From: Gammaproteobacteria bacterium
GTDB taxonomy: Bacteria; Pseudomonadota; Gammaproteobacteria; Thiotrichales; Thiotrichaceae
Direction: 5' to 3'
Assembly (NCBI GenBank): GCA_018822845.1
Contig: JAHJJD010000085.1
Location: forward strand, 1-64,000
DNA: 64,000 nucleotides
Shown: positions 1 through 9,598 of the stretch, piece after piece
Position numbering within the stretch: the first letter of the stretch is position 1
Layout: each line of letters opens with the position of its first letter
The notes under the pieces: generated by a model
Told to the model about the DNA's origin: nothing
Seen by the model: the letters and a program-made list of their open reading frames with translations, nothing else
Databases searched by the model: none
Position numbers and translations under genes: made by a program

Positions 1-78
1 AACATATACACGGGGATGTGACTGCAAGAAATCATGAACCAAGTGCCATTGCTCATCAGTCAGGTAGTAGCGATTCAT
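1..78 (-). mobile_element. IS5-type transposase, N-terminal end only (cut by window edge)
   Basis: Reading leftwards from the ATG at 78, the first 26 codons begin MNRYYLTDEQWHLVHDFL, the usual opening of IS5-family transposases with the DUF4096-type N-terminal domain. A ribosome binding site (AGAAGG) lies 5-6 bases upstream of the ATG. The rest of the gene lies outside the window, so neither completeness nor the second inverted repeat can be judged. Family assignment rests only on this short N-terminal match. Confidence 0.65.
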
Positions 79-136
79 CTTAACCTTCTGAAATTGATAA
101 GGTTAGCAAATTACCTGTACCAAATGTCAACAGAAC

Positions 137-1276
137 CTAGCTATCCCGTAAAAGATTTTCCCTGGAAGTACTCGTTGCCGCCAGTAATTTAATTTGTCTT
201 GCCAATGAGGCTTTCATATTAAGCGCCCGTTTTTCAACGAACGTCCAGGACAAGACCCCCAACCCTACGCCAATCATGCTGGAGAAAATCAACAGCCATG
301 CTACAGAAATGGATGGAAAAGTCGCAACAATCATTTGCTGCACGGGAAATGAATAAATATAAACCCCATAAGAATAATCGCCAAGCCGGTTATACTTCCT
401 GACAAACCCACCAGGAATATACGCCATATAGAATAAAATATACGGCATGACCAGCACATATACAACAAACAGGACTTTTTCGTCAAAAAAGGAAACCAGC
501 AAAACACCAAGGGCAACGATAAATATTTTAAAAGACAGTACTATTTTTTCACGAAACAGATAAAATAGTGAGCCTGTAAAGAACATGAATGCCAATCTTA
601 TAATCTTAGGCATATGCACATCATGCAGATGACCAACAATCAGGGCAACCCCTGTCACCACAACGATTACCACCACCATTCGTCTGAAAGCAGTCATCCA
701 TCCCTTACGGAAAAAAGTGGCCAGCACAAACCAGCCAATACCAAGAGAAAGGTACATAACAACTTCAAATGGTATTGTCCACAATGACCCATTGACAACA
801 CCCTGATACGGGTTATCAATAAAAACGCCGGGGAGGAAGAAATCGACACCTCCAGCAAGCAGTACCAGCCCTTTAAACAGATAAGTAAATGTTTGTGAAT
901 CTGTTAAATAATCTTTTAGTGCAAGCGAGGTAAACAAAGGGCCAATCACAAAAACTGATACCAGCAACACTATTAATAACGCTGGATAGATCCTGAGAAA
1001 TCTGGCCACAAAGAAGTCAATAATATTTCTTCTGCTCAATAAGCTGGCGCAAATCAGGAAACCGCTTGTAACAAAGAAAACATCGATTGCTGGCCTGCCC
1101 AGAATATCACCCAGATGATCAACCTGCGCTTTCGACCATGAAGCATTCATAACCAGTACAAAACTGTGCTCTATAAGCACGATAAACGCTGCCAACATTC
1201 GGATCAAGTTAAAATTATTATCCCTGCTTCCTGCATAATTCGATAAAATCATAACCACACCTAATCCATAAACCAT
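137..1276 (-). CDS. Acyltransferase family 3 (OafA/YrhL-like) integral membrane protein
   Basis: A 379-residue membrane protein of the acyltransferase-3 family, which moves acetyl or other acyl groups onto surface polysaccharides or lipids. The N-terminus has the family pattern: FNLIRMLAAFIVLIEHSF (the conserved R and H of the first segment), then GRPAIDVFFVTSGFL. About ten hydrophobic segments follow. The second ATG at 1252 has a better-placed AGG-containing ribosome binding site and may be the true start. It stands alone, with an AT-rich upstream region. The substrate cannot be read from the sequence. A second member of the family lies at 8139-9407. Confidence 0.85.
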   Translation of the reverse strand: MVYGLGVVMILSNYAGSRDNNFNLIRMLAAFIVLIEHSFVLVMNASWSKAQVDHLGDILGRPAIDVFFVTSGFLICASLLSRRNIIDFFVARFLRIYPALLIVLLVSVFVIGPLFTSLALKDYLTDSQTFTYLFKGLVLLAGGVDFFLPGVFIDNPYQGVVNGSLWTIPFEVVMYLSLGIGWFVLATFFRKGWMTAFRRMVVVIVVVTGVALIVGHLHDVHMPKIIRLAFMFFTGSLFYLFREKIVLSFKIFIVALGVLLVSFFDEKVLFVVYVLVMPYILFYMAYIPGGFVRKYNRLGDYSYGVYIYSFPVQQMIVATFPSISVAWLLIFSSMIGVGLGVLSWTFVEKRALNMKASLARQIKLLAATSTSRENLLRDS

Positions 1277-1642
1277 CCATGCTATTTCAACATACTTACC
1301 AAAAAAGTAACTATTCTCCGAGGCAGAGACTCATACTTGTTTTGCATAGCTATTACACAGCACTCTTTTAATGTAAAAAATTAATATAATAAAAATGCTA
1401 CTTATTTTTCTACACAAAAGAATAGTACACTTTAAATAAAAACCGGCATTATATAATTGATTTGCGCATTATTTTTTATAATAAATGAATGGATACCCGC
1501 GCTTTCAACAACAGAAAATCGCCAATCTGGTCAAGGCAGCCCTGAACGATGAACTGCCCTTGAGTATCAAAGCCCAACTATTTGGCAGGATATTCCTGTC
1601 TTCCATCTGGTCGCTGAAAAACTTCATGCACGGCAGAAAACA
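1277..1642. other. AT-rich intergenic stretch, no convincing gene
   Basis: This 366-base stretch lies between the acyltransferase and the convergent end of the MFS gene. It is strongly AT-rich around 1370-1470 and probably holds the acyltransferase promoter. A rightward open frame starts at 1485 and runs into the 3' end of the MFS gene on the other strand. Its first ~50 codons could be a small protein but match no family I recognise, so it is not called. Confidence 0.5.
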
Positions 1643-2908
1643 TCAAACCTTCTCCGGCACCTTCCACAGCAACAGCGCCCCCAGCCCGAACAGGATCAAC
1701 ACCGCCAGCAACCCCATGCGTGGCGAGCCTGTCAACACACCTACCCAGCCGACCAGCAGTGGCCCCAATATCGCCGCAAACTTACCCAGCATGTTATAGA
1801 AACCGAAAAACTCCGCCGCCTGATCCTGCGGAATCAGACTTGCATACAGGGAACGGCTCAGCGCCTGCACACCGCCCTGCACCAACCCGACAGACCCCGC
1901 CAGCAGGTAGAAATCCTGCGCCGAATCCATGCGCACCGCCACCAGTGTAATCAGCACATACCCAGCCAAACCGGTCAGAATGCCGCGTTTCGCCCCTATC
2001 CGGTTACCCAGCCAGCCAAACGCCAGCGCTGCCGGAAAGGCAATGAACTGGGTAATCAGCAGTGCGGTGATGAGGCTGTCGTCGGCAAACCCCAGCGCCT
2101 TGCCATAATCCACCGACATCAGGATCACCGTATCCACCCCGTCGATATAAAACCAGTACGCCAGCAAAAACAGCCACACCATCCGCAACTGGCGGATATG
2201 CCGGAAAGTATTGATCAACTGCCCGAATGACTGCCGCAACAAGGCAATAAACCCAGGCCGCACGGCCTGAGCCGGAGCGCGCTCCCGCACCCACAACCAC
2301 AAGGGAATGGAAAATACTGCCCACCAGACGGCAGTCACAGCAAATGACCAGCGCACTGCTGCCGTCCTGTCAGCCAGCCCGAACCATTCCGGCTTCAAGG
2401 TAAGCGCAACACACAGGGCAAACAGCAAACCACCGCCCAGATAACCCAGCCCATAGCCCAGCGCCGACACCCGGTTGAAATCCTTTTCTTGCGCCACATC
2501 CACCAGCAGCGAATCATAGAAGATATTCGCCCCCAGAAATCCGACCACCGCCAGCACGAAACCGAACATCGCCCACTGCCACTGACTTTCCCCCACCAGT
2601 GTCAGCCCCAGCGTGGCGCTCACTCCCAGTGCGACAAATACGGCCATCATCGGCTTTTTGATCCCGCCCTGATCCGCTACCGTGCCGAGAAACGGTGCCA
2701 GCAACATGATGGACAGACTCGCCAGCGCATTGGCCGTCCCCAGGTGCAGGGTAATCTCTTCCGAAGGCAGACCTTCCGCCCAGTATTTGCGGAAAAAAAT
2801 CGGGAAAAACGCCACCATCACCGTGGTGATGAATGCCGAATTGGCCCAGTCGTAAAAAGCCCACGCCCAACGCTGGCGCGGGGTGCTAACAATGGTGGTA
2901 CCGGACAC
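1643..2908 (-). CDS. MFS transporter, UMF1/Atg22-like
   Basis: A 421-residue protein with about twelve membrane segments. The N-terminal motif WAFYDWANSAF, followed by FFPIFFRKYW, is the signature of the UMF1 (Atg22-like) branch of the major facilitator superfamily. Related proteins in fungi export amino acids from vacuoles; bacterial substrates are mostly unknown. It is monocistronic and divergent from the small secreted protein at 3052. Family assignment is firm, substrate is not. Confidence 0.85.
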   Translation of the reverse strand: MSGTTIVSTPRQRWAWAFYDWANSAFITTVMVAFFPIFFRKYWAEGLPSEEITLHLGTANALASLSIMLLAPFLGTVADQGGIKKPMMAVFVALGVSATLGLTLVGESQWQWAMFGFVLAVVGFLGANIFYDSLLVDVAQEKDFNRVSALGYGLGYLGGGLLFALCVALTLKPEWFGLADRTAAVRWSFAVTAVWWAVFSIPLWLWVRERAPAQAVRPGFIALLRQSFGQLINTFRHIRQLRMVWLFLLAYWFYIDGVDTVILMSVDYGKALGFADDSLITALLITQFIAFPAALAFGWLGNRIGAKRGILTGLAGYVLITLVAVRMDSAQDFYLLAGSVGLVQGGVQALSRSLYASLIPQDQAAEFFGFYNMLGKFAAILGPLLVGWVGVLTGSPRMGLLAVLILFGLGALLLWKVPEKV

Positions 2909-3051
2909 GATTATTTCCTTCCTTGATGGGTGGAGTTGGTGACAGCCCCAATCATAACCCGTTTGTACCCAATTGTGAGGATAGCCAGATCTGTTACGTG
3001 TCTACTATAGTCAGGGTATACAAAAAGATTCAAAACGCTAGGAGAGTCACA

Positions 3052-3537
3052 ATGAAATCATGCACATGGAACCAATCCATACGGTGGGTTGCGGCCTGCC
3101 TGCTAACCACGCAACTGATTTCCCCCGCCCATGCTGTCGACAAGGGAGTTTATGAAGGCGAATGGGGAACCAATGCCCCAGCCCTAAGCCTGAAAATCAC
3201 CGGGCAGGACGCCAGCTTCACCGTTGACGGCAAAACCTATAACGACCCTACCCCGGAATATTTTTACGGCCAGCAGGGCGTTTTCCCGTTTCTCTATCTA
3301 CAGGCCGACGAACCATCCAGCGACCCTGCCTATGCACAGGATGAACATCGCCTTTACCTGATCATCGGTGAAACCGGTGAGGACGCGCTCAGCCTGCGCG
3401 GCTACTACGACCATTCCCGCATCCGCAAGGATCACCACGGCACTGTCGAAAGTGAATCGCACCCGATCCAGATGGAGCGGATGGGCAATGCACCCGGCAT
3501 ACAGGTTCCGCCCGCCAAGGGTCAGCCGAAAGGGTAA
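3052..3537 (+). CDS. Small secreted protein of unknown function
   Basis: A 161-residue protein starting at the ATG 3052, preceded by AGGAGAG at a good distance; longer upstream in-frame starts lack a ribosome binding site. Residues 1-29 form a signal peptide (positive MKSCTWNQSIR, hydrophobic core, then SPAHA cleavage). The mature part (YEGEWGTNAPALSLKITG and later ALSLRGYYDHSR) resembles small periplasmic beta-rich proteins that begin with a YxGxW motif. I do not recognise a named family. It ends 8 bases before the convergent universal stress gene. Confidence 0.7.
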   Translation: MKSCTWNQSIRWVAACLLTTQLISPAHAVDKGVYEGEWGTNAPALSLKITGQDASFTVDGKTYNDPTPEYFYGQQGVFPFLYLQADEPSSDPAYAQDEHRLYLIIGETGEDALSLRGYYDHSRIRKDHHGTVESESHPIQMERMGNAPGIQVPPAKGQPKG

Positions 3538-3545
3538 ACCCTGAC

Positions 3546-4373
3546 TCAGGCAGGCACGGTCAGCAGCGGACAAGCAATCCGCTGCAACACCCGTTCGGTT
3601 GTACTGCCACGCAAAGCGTCGAAGAAACCGTTGCGCCCCTCGGTCGGCATGATCAGCAAGTCAGCATTGATTTCGTCCGCCGTTTGCAGGATGGTCTCCA
3701 CCACATTCCCCTGCCGGACAAGCTGCCGCCACTCCCATTGCGTATCCGCTGGCGGCTGAATCGCTGGCGCATTCCCCGCCTCACCCACATGCAGCAAAGT
3801 CACGGTTCCAGCCGTCAGGCCAAGCTGTGTAATCAGCACATGCGCAGCGTCAGCCGCTGCCTGTGGACGCAGGTTATGGGCAACAGGCAACAGGATATTG
3901 CGCAAGGAAACACGGCCATCCTCCGCCGCGACAAAGCCTTGCACACCATGAGGAAGCAACAGGGCTTTCTCCCCTGCGTTCTGAACAATTGGCACACTCA
4001 CGGAATGATGCAACCAGCGCATCACACCAGCGTATTGATGAACAGCAAGCACCACCAGTCCTGCTGCATGAGATTCCAGATAATGCTGGCAAGCCTCGAC
4101 AGGATCCTTGCGATGGGAAACGACCTTGCGTACCGACACACCCAATTCTTCCACGGCATCTATTTCACTACCTGGTGCAATTGCCCCCCACTGTTCCAGC
4201 GTAGCGCGAATACTGGGAAAATCTTCCCGGTGCACATTGCCATGCGGCTCGGTCACATGCATCAGGGTCAGCGAGGAACGCCCGCACACCGCCAGTTTCA
4301 AAGCATGAAAAAAAGCCGTTTCGCTGGCGGCAGATAAGTCGGTTGGGTGAAAAATCCGTTTTAATGTGGCCAT
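3546..4373 (-). CDS. Universal stress protein, tandem UspA domains
   Basis: A 275-residue soluble protein with two Usp domains: residues 1-150 open with RIFHPTDLSAASETAF, and the second half starts at NILLPVAHNLRPQA and ends with LLTVPA. The second domain has a partial nucleotide-binding pattern (MPTEGRNGFFDALRGSTTERVL), comparable to the G-x2-G-x9-G(S/T) loop of ATP-binding Usp proteins. The ATG at 4373 follows GGGAGA by a good spacing and is preferred over the in-frame TTG three bases upstream. Role in stress survival is inferred from the family. A second tandem Usp lies at 53227. Confidence 0.85.
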   Translation of the reverse strand: MATLKRIFHPTDLSAASETAFFHALKLAVCGRSSLTLMHVTEPHGNVHREDFPSIRATLEQWGAIAPGSEIDAVEELGVSVRKVVSHRKDPVEACQHYLESHAAGLVVLAVHQYAGVMRWLHHSVSVPIVQNAGEKALLLPHGVQGFVAAEDGRVSLRNILLPVAHNLRPQAAADAAHVLITQLGLTAGTVTLLHVGEAGNAPAIQPPADTQWEWRQLVRQGNVVETILQTADEINADLLIMPTEGRNGFFDALRGSTTERVLQRIACPLLTVPA

Positions 4374-4743
4374 CAATCATTCTCCCTGTCTATTGGTGGT
4401 AGCCTGCATTATCCGGTAAGCGGGCCACTTTTACCCTGACAGATGTCAGCCTTTTTCGCACAAGGAAAACCCACTCTTGCCAGAAGAGTGGGTTACTGGG
4501 TTCTAAACAGATTATTGTTAAACATTGCTTGATATGCTGCTTGAGTTTTGTCAGTGAAACGCTGTCCCGAACAACAAACCTGAATAACCTCGGTATTCAG
4601 CCGAGCCCGATACAGCAGTGCCAGCTTAGTTCAGCAGAAAAATTGAAAATTGACATTCCGCAATTATCAATTTATTTATGCAACAAGCATTAATAATTTT
4701 ATTAATACTGGTATTTAATTGAAACATGGAAGTATCAGTGGAT
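4374..4743. other. Intergenic region with one terminator hairpin
   Basis: This 370-base stretch lies between the universal stress gene and the end of the FNR-like gene, both on the minus strand. It contains the hairpin at 4468-4494 (listed separately) and an AT-rich part at 4630-4740. A perfect FNR-type TTGAT-N4-ATCAA site was not found. No open frame looks like a gene. Confidence 0.5.
4468..4494 (-). terminator. Stem-loop terminator downstream of the FNR-like gene
   Basis: The 11-base perfect arms AACCCACTCTT / AAGAGTGGGTT flank a 5-base loop. On the minus strand the stem runs into GGGTTTTCC, giving a short T run. It would end leftward transcripts from the FNR-like gene about 250 bases after its stop. 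Function is inferred from structure only. Confidence 0.5.
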
Positions 4744-5532
4744 TTAATCGTCAAATTCCAGCTCTGCAATACCTTGCAAGCCCGCAAGATCATATTGCAT
4801 CCGGTTCGGCCCGACCTTGACCAGCAGGCTGGAACGTTTGAATTCGGCCATAACCCGGCTGATTGATTCCCGAGTTACTCCCGTCATGGCCGACATATCC
4901 CGCACGGTGGGTACCTGAATTCCGCTTTTATGTTCACGTTCGGCCAGGGCAATCAGCTTGAGCATGATTCTGGCGACACGCTCACGCACTGTACCAGTCG
5001 AGAATTCAACAATGATTTGTTCCGCTGAATGCAACTGGCGATGCCAGTGTTCCATCAGGGTTTCAAAAAATTCCGGTTTTTGCCCGGCCAGCCGATGCAG
5101 GATTGAGCTTGGAATCTGGCAGACTTCAGTTTCGCGCAAGGCCACGGCGCTGTGCTCATAGTGATGCTGGTGATCCAGCAGACACTCGGTACCGGCGACA
5201 TGCCCCGGCTCAACCAGACGTACAATCCGCTGGGTTCCGTCGTGCAGGGTTTCCTCCAGTTTGAGCAACCCCTTTCTCACCACAAAAACATCACTAGCCA
5301 TGACACCCTGGGCGTAAATCAGCTTGGTGGCAGGGAAACAATACTGCTGAATTGGCCGTAATAATGGCTCATACGCCACCACATCGAGTTCGGCAAAAAG
5401 CGTATGTTTGCGGATAGCGCACTTTTCACAGTGTGCCCGCCCCTCCCACCTGACATTCAGACATTTAACATCCGAATTAACGCCCACTACCTTTCTATTC
5501 AAAAGCCACTCCCGAAGCGCCAGATTAATCAA
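4744..5532 (-). CDS. Crp/Fnr-family regulator, FNR-like with incomplete cysteine set
   Basis: A 262-residue regulator. The N-terminus carries C24 and a CxxC pair (C35, C38) as in HCxxC of FNR, and C138 sits in ETEVCQIP, the position of FNR C122. The third FNR N-terminal ligand (C29) is a threonine (T44) here. A cyclic-nucleotide-binding-like fold fills residues 55-170. The C-terminal helix-turn-helix has ESISR (E222, S225, R226), matching the E-SR contacts that read TTGAT half sites. The start is a TTG at 5532 without an obvious ribosome binding site, so the N-terminus is uncertain. It lies 25 bases downstream of glgP on the same strand and may be co-transcribed. Confidence 0.8.
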   Translation of the reverse strand: MINLALREWLLNRKVVGVNSDVKCLNVRWEGRAHCEKCAIRKHTLFAELDVVAYEPLLRPIQQYCFPATKLIYAQGVMASDVFVVRKGLLKLEETLHDGTQRIVRLVEPGHVAGTECLLDHQHHYEHSAVALRETEVCQIPSSILHRLAGQKPEFFETLMEHWHRQLHSAEQIIVEFSTGTVRERVARIMLKLIALAEREHKSGIQVPTVRDMSAMTGVTRESISRVMAEFKRSSLLVKVGPNRMQYDLAGLQGIAELEFDD

Positions 5533-5557
5533 GGCATGTCAAGATCATCTAAGATTA

Positions 5558-8047
5558 TCAGAACTCACCAATATCTACCGGATCAATTTTCCAGATATTT
5601 TCCGCATACTCCCGGACAGAACGATCGGAAGAGAACTTGCCCATTCTGGCCACATTGAGAATCGACATGCGCGTCCATTTTGCGCGGTCGCGATAACACT
5701 CACTGATTTTCGCCTGACAATCCACATAGGAACGGTAATCAGCCAAGACCTTATACGGGTCTTTATCCAGCAGATTCATGACCAGCGGGCGGAACAATGT
5801 GGTATCACCATGGGAAAAATAACCGTTGGCCAGAAAATCCAGTGCCTGTTTCAGTTCCTGATCGTGAGCATAGTATTCCTGCGGACGGTAATCACTGGCC
5901 TGCAAAACCGCCACTTCTGATTCTGTCATGCCGAACAGGAAAAAGTTTTCCTCCCCCACTTCCTCGCGGATTTCGATATTGGCCCCATCCAGCGTCCCTA
6001 TCGTCAGCGCACCATTCAGGGCGAATTTCATATTGCCCGTGCCGGAAGCTTCCTTGCCCGCCAGTGAAATCTGCTCGGATACATCCGCCCCCGGATAAAT
6101 GCAATGCGCCGTCTTGACGTTGAAGTTCGGGAAAAACACTACCCGCAGCCTGCCCTGCATATCCGGGTCGCGGTTGACCACCTCCGCCACCGAATTAATC
6201 GCCTTGATGATCAGCTTGGCCATAAAGTAACCGGGCGCTGCCTTGCCACCAAACACGAATGTACGCGGCGGAATATCCAGCCCAGGGTTATCCTTCAGGC
6301 GGTTATACAGCGTAATGATATGCAGCAGGTTCAAATGCTGGCGTTTGTATTCATGGATGCGTTTGACCTGCACATCCAGCAGCGAATCGGGGTCGATTTT
6401 AAGCCCTGTCGCCCCCAGCGCATGACGTGCCAGACGCTCCTTGTTATTGCGCTTGACCCGCTGCCACGCTTGCTGGAACCCGGCATCATCCACCAACCCC
6501 TCCAGCCCACGGAGACGATCCAGATCCGTCACCCAGTCACAGCCGATATGTTCCCGCAGCAAATGCGCCAGCGGCTGGTTGGACAGCAACATGAAGCGCC
6601 GGGGCGTCACCCCGTTGGTCACGTTGATGATCTTGTCCGGCCACAGATAATGAAAGTCGGATAACACATTCTGCTTGAGCAACTCACTGTGCAATCGCGC
6701 CACGCCGTTGACCTTATGGCTACCAACCATGGCCAGATGCGCCATCCGCACCTGCGGGCGCTCGCCATCCTCGATAATGGAAAGCCGCCCTGCCCGGCCA
6801 TCCAGCCCGTGCAGTTTCATGCGTGCTTCGTCGAGAAAACGGCTGTTGATTTCGTAAATGATTTCCAGATGACGCGGCAATACCTTCCTGATCAAATCCA
6901 GCGGCCACTTTTCCAGCGCTTCCGGCAACAGGGTGTGGTTGGTGTAGGAAAAGGTCTGGCGGGTAACACTCCAGGCCATATCCCACTCCATCCTGTTACG
7001 GTCGACCAGCAGGCGCATTAGTTCGGGAATCGCAATCGCCGGGTGGGTATCGTTTAACTGCACGCTGTATTTATGGTGGAAATGCTCCAGCGGTTCGCCA
7101 CTTTGCAGATAAATCCGCACCATGTCCTGCAAGGAACAGGAAACGAAAAAATACTGCTGCTCCAGCCGCAAACGCTTGCCTGCTTCCGGCTCGTCATTCG
7201 GGTACAGGACTTTGGTGATGTTTTCCGAGGTAACTTTCTCGTTGACCGCGCCGTAATAGTCGCCGATATTGAATGCCTGAAAATTGAAGGATTCCGTCGC
7301 CTCTGAACGCCACAAACGCAACAGGTTGGTATTTTTCACCCCGTAACCCATCACTGGCGTATCATATGCCACCCCGATGACGCGCCGCTCGGGAACCCAT
7401 TTGACCCGCAGCTTGCCAGTGCTGTCCGTGTGCTGCTCGGTATGCCCGCCGAAATGCACCTTGAAACGCAGGCGCGGGCGCGGAATTTCCCACGGATTGC
7501 CAAAACTCAGCCATTTGTCAGTCTTCTCGACCTGCCAGCCATCCTCGATTTCCTGGCGGAAAATGCCGAATTCATAGCGGATACCGTAACCAATGGCGGG
7601 AATTTTCAGGGTTGCCATCGAATCCATGTAGCAGGCCGCCAACCGGCCCAGACCGCCATTGCCCAGCCCCGGTTCGACTTCCTCTTCCAGCAGGGTTTCA
7701 AAATCCAGCCCCAGTTGCGCAATAGCCTCCTGTACCTCATGCCAGATACCAAGGGCGAAGATATTGTTGGCCAGATGCGGCCCCGGCAGGAATTCCGCCG
7801 ACAGATAACAGACTGTACGGCTTTTATTGGCCTTGCAGGTTTTCGCCGACACCATCATGCGTTCCAGCAGGCGGTCACGGACGGCGTGCGCCAGCGCGTT
7901 GTACCAGTCGTTGTCCGTAGCTACATCCGGGAAACGGCTTTGGGTATGCACCAGATGTTCAAGAATGGACTGGCGAATGGCGGCGGCATCCATCCCCACC
8001 CGTGTTGACTGGATCTTACTCCCCAAGACATTTGAGGTTATTGTCAT
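5558..8047 (-). CDS. glgP: Glycogen/starch/alpha-glucan phosphorylase
   Basis: An 829-residue enzyme of normal family length that releases glucose 1-phosphate from glycogen using pyridoxal phosphate. Clear landmarks are GLGNGGLGRLAACYMDSMAT near residue 110, the RIHEYKRQHLN motif, and the cofactor lysine in EASGTGNMKFALNG. The ATG at 8047 follows GGGGAGAGGG and is chosen over a TTG 18 bases upstream. No other glycogen genes are nearby. Its neighbour downstream is the FNR-like regulator, which may link glycogen use to oxygen or redox state (inference). Confidence 0.95.
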   Translation of the reverse strand: MTITSNVLGSKIQSTRVGMDAAAIRQSILEHLVHTQSRFPDVATDNDWYNALAHAVRDRLLERMMVSAKTCKANKSRTVCYLSAEFLPGPHLANNIFALGIWHEVQEAIAQLGLDFETLLEEEVEPGLGNGGLGRLAACYMDSMATLKIPAIGYGIRYEFGIFRQEIEDGWQVEKTDKWLSFGNPWEIPRPRLRFKVHFGGHTEQHTDSTGKLRVKWVPERRVIGVAYDTPVMGYGVKNTNLLRLWRSEATESFNFQAFNIGDYYGAVNEKVTSENITKVLYPNDEPEAGKRLRLEQQYFFVSCSLQDMVRIYLQSGEPLEHFHHKYSVQLNDTHPAIAIPELMRLLVDRNRMEWDMAWSVTRQTFSYTNHTLLPEALEKWPLDLIRKVLPRHLEIIYEINSRFLDEARMKLHGLDGRAGRLSIIEDGERPQVRMAHLAMVGSHKVNGVARLHSELLKQNVLSDFHYLWPDKIINVTNGVTPRRFMLLSNQPLAHLLREHIGCDWVTDLDRLRGLEGLVDDAGFQQAWQRVKRNNKERLARHALGATGLKIDPDSLLDVQVKRIHEYKRQHLNLLHIITLYNRLKDNPGLDIPPRTFVFGGKAAPGYFMAKLIIKAINSVAEVVNRDPDMQGRLRVVFFPNFNVKTAHCIYPGADVSEQISLAGKEASGTGNMKFALNGALTIGTLDGANIEIREEVGEENFFLFGMTESEVAVLQASDYRPQEYYAHDQELKQALDFLANGYFSHGDTTLFRPLVMNLLDKDPYKVLADYRSYVDCQAKISECYRDRAKWTRMSILNVARMGKFSSDRSVREYAENIWKIDPVDIGEF

Positions 8048-8138
8048 GATTATCCCTCTCCCCAAAAATAGCGGTTAATACTGGCAAGCAATAGTAAATC
8101 CAATTGCCTTACCAGTAAACGCAACAACCAGCATGTCA

Positions 8139-9407
8139 TTAGCGGGAAACTGCATCCGGGACAAGCGTGCCGCCTCGCCCATAAGCGAGTGAGTCCTGTG
8201 GTTGCTGACGCATTGCCCTCTTCTTCGCCGACAGCAGTCCCATCAGGGGCTTTTCCATCAACGTGTAGCTGGCGCTTGCCAGCAGGACAACAACCGCCGT
8301 CACGCCCAGAACCACCAGCCAATACTCAAACAGGTCAAGATGGGCAAGAATGCCAGCCCTGGCCAACGCACCCAGCACAATCCACAACACCAAACCATGA
8401 AGGAGGTAAATACCGTAGCTTATGTCGCCCAACCAGATAGCGCTTTTAGCCTTGAACAAACCAAACAGGGAAGCTCCCCCGGCAACGGCGGCAAACATGA
8501 TGATATTGCCAACGATGGCAGCCGCACCATACGCATATTGCATAAAGAACAATGAAGCTGTTGCCGCAACCGCAAACCAGCGGATCAGCCTGCCCTCGAT
8601 CACGTTAAGCCTGATGCTCTCCATTTTGTAGGCATACGCCACCATCACGCCCCCCAGAAACTGGACGGTATACAGGGAAATGCCGCCTTCGCCGCCCCGG
8701 TACCAGCGGAACAGCAACACCATGGCAATCAGGCCAAGGCTTATCAGCAATCCGCTACGTACCGATACAAACCTGGCAATCAAATGAATAAAGGGCACTG
8801 CAAATACATAAAAGATGACTTCATATTTCAGGCTCCAGTTGACATTGGCTATCAGTGTCCAGGTCATGGGATAGCCATTTACATCAGGTCGGCCAAAACA
8901 GACAAAGCTGATCCATATCAGGAATTCCTTGATAATTTCCCACGGAGACTCCCGCATAACGCCAGCAGACAAATAAAACACTACCCCGAAAACAATAACA
9001 ACAACAACGGCATAAAGGGGTAACAACCTTAGCAAACGGGAGGCATAAAGCAGCTTCCAGTCAATCTTTGGATTAAGGGCTTTCAAGGTAAAAAGAAAGC
9101 CGGTAATCATGAAAAATAGCGCGACTGTCGATTGCCCCAACTGGTTGAAGACCGCACTTGAACTCCACTCCCACTCGCCCTGGGTAAAATAGGTATTCAT
9201 GACGAAAGTATGATGGATAAAAACCCCTGTCGCCAACAGCCCCCGCAAGCCGTCAAGGGAGCCGTAGCGCCCGGAAGGCACGGTGAGCGCCCTGCCGAAG
9301 ACATTCAGGCGGACAAGCAGCATGGCCAGCACAAGCATGAATCCATAAATGGAAACTGCATAAACCGATGCAAATACCGGAGAAAACTCAAGTTGGGAAA
9401 TGTTCAT
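8139..9407 (-). CDS. Acyltransferase family 3 (OafA/YrhL-like) membrane protein
   Basis: A 422-residue multi-pass membrane protein. Residues 47-68 carry the conserved start of the fold, GSLDGLRGLLATGVFIHH, with the catalytic-type histidine, followed by STVALFFMITGFLF. It is divergent in sequence from the paralogue at 137-1276. It lies upstream of glgP on the same strand with a gap of 91 bases, so could share a transcript, although no functional link is evident. The substrate (a surface glycan is typical of the family) is unknown. Confidence 0.85.
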   Translation of the reverse strand: MNISQLEFSPVFASVYAVSIYGFMLVLAMLLVRLNVFGRALTVPSGRYGSLDGLRGLLATGVFIHHTFVMNTYFTQGEWEWSSSAVFNQLGQSTVALFFMITGFLFTLKALNPKIDWKLLYASRLLRLLPLYAVVVVIVFGVVFYLSAGVMRESPWEIIKEFLIWISFVCFGRPDVNGYPMTWTLIANVNWSLKYEVIFYVFAVPFIHLIARFVSVRSGLLISLGLIAMVLLFRWYRGGEGGISLYTVQFLGGVMVAYAYKMESIRLNVIEGRLIRWFAVAATASLFFMQYAYGAAAIVGNIIMFAAVAGGASLFGLFKAKSAIWLGDISYGIYLLHGLVLWIVLGALARAGILAHLDLFEYWLVVLGVTAVVVLLASASYTLMEKPLMGLLSAKKRAMRQQPQDSLAYGRGGTLVPDAVSR

Positions 9408-9598
9408 TTAAAGACACCACCAATGAAATTACAGGAAATCGTCTATAATTATCTCAGTCAATATAAACGCCGAAAATATTTTATTAATGTTTTGACTGGC
9501 CTGCTATTAAGTATAGAACAAACTTACCAAAAGCGACACCTGAGCACGTCGGAAAATATATCATAAACAGGCAAATAATCTCTTTTTATGAAAACATA

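Noticed and set aside
1485-1799. Rightward 104-codon frame overlapping the MFS 3' end
   Set aside because: More than half is antisense to the UMF1-type gene, the sequence matches no family I know, and no ribosome binding site is clear.
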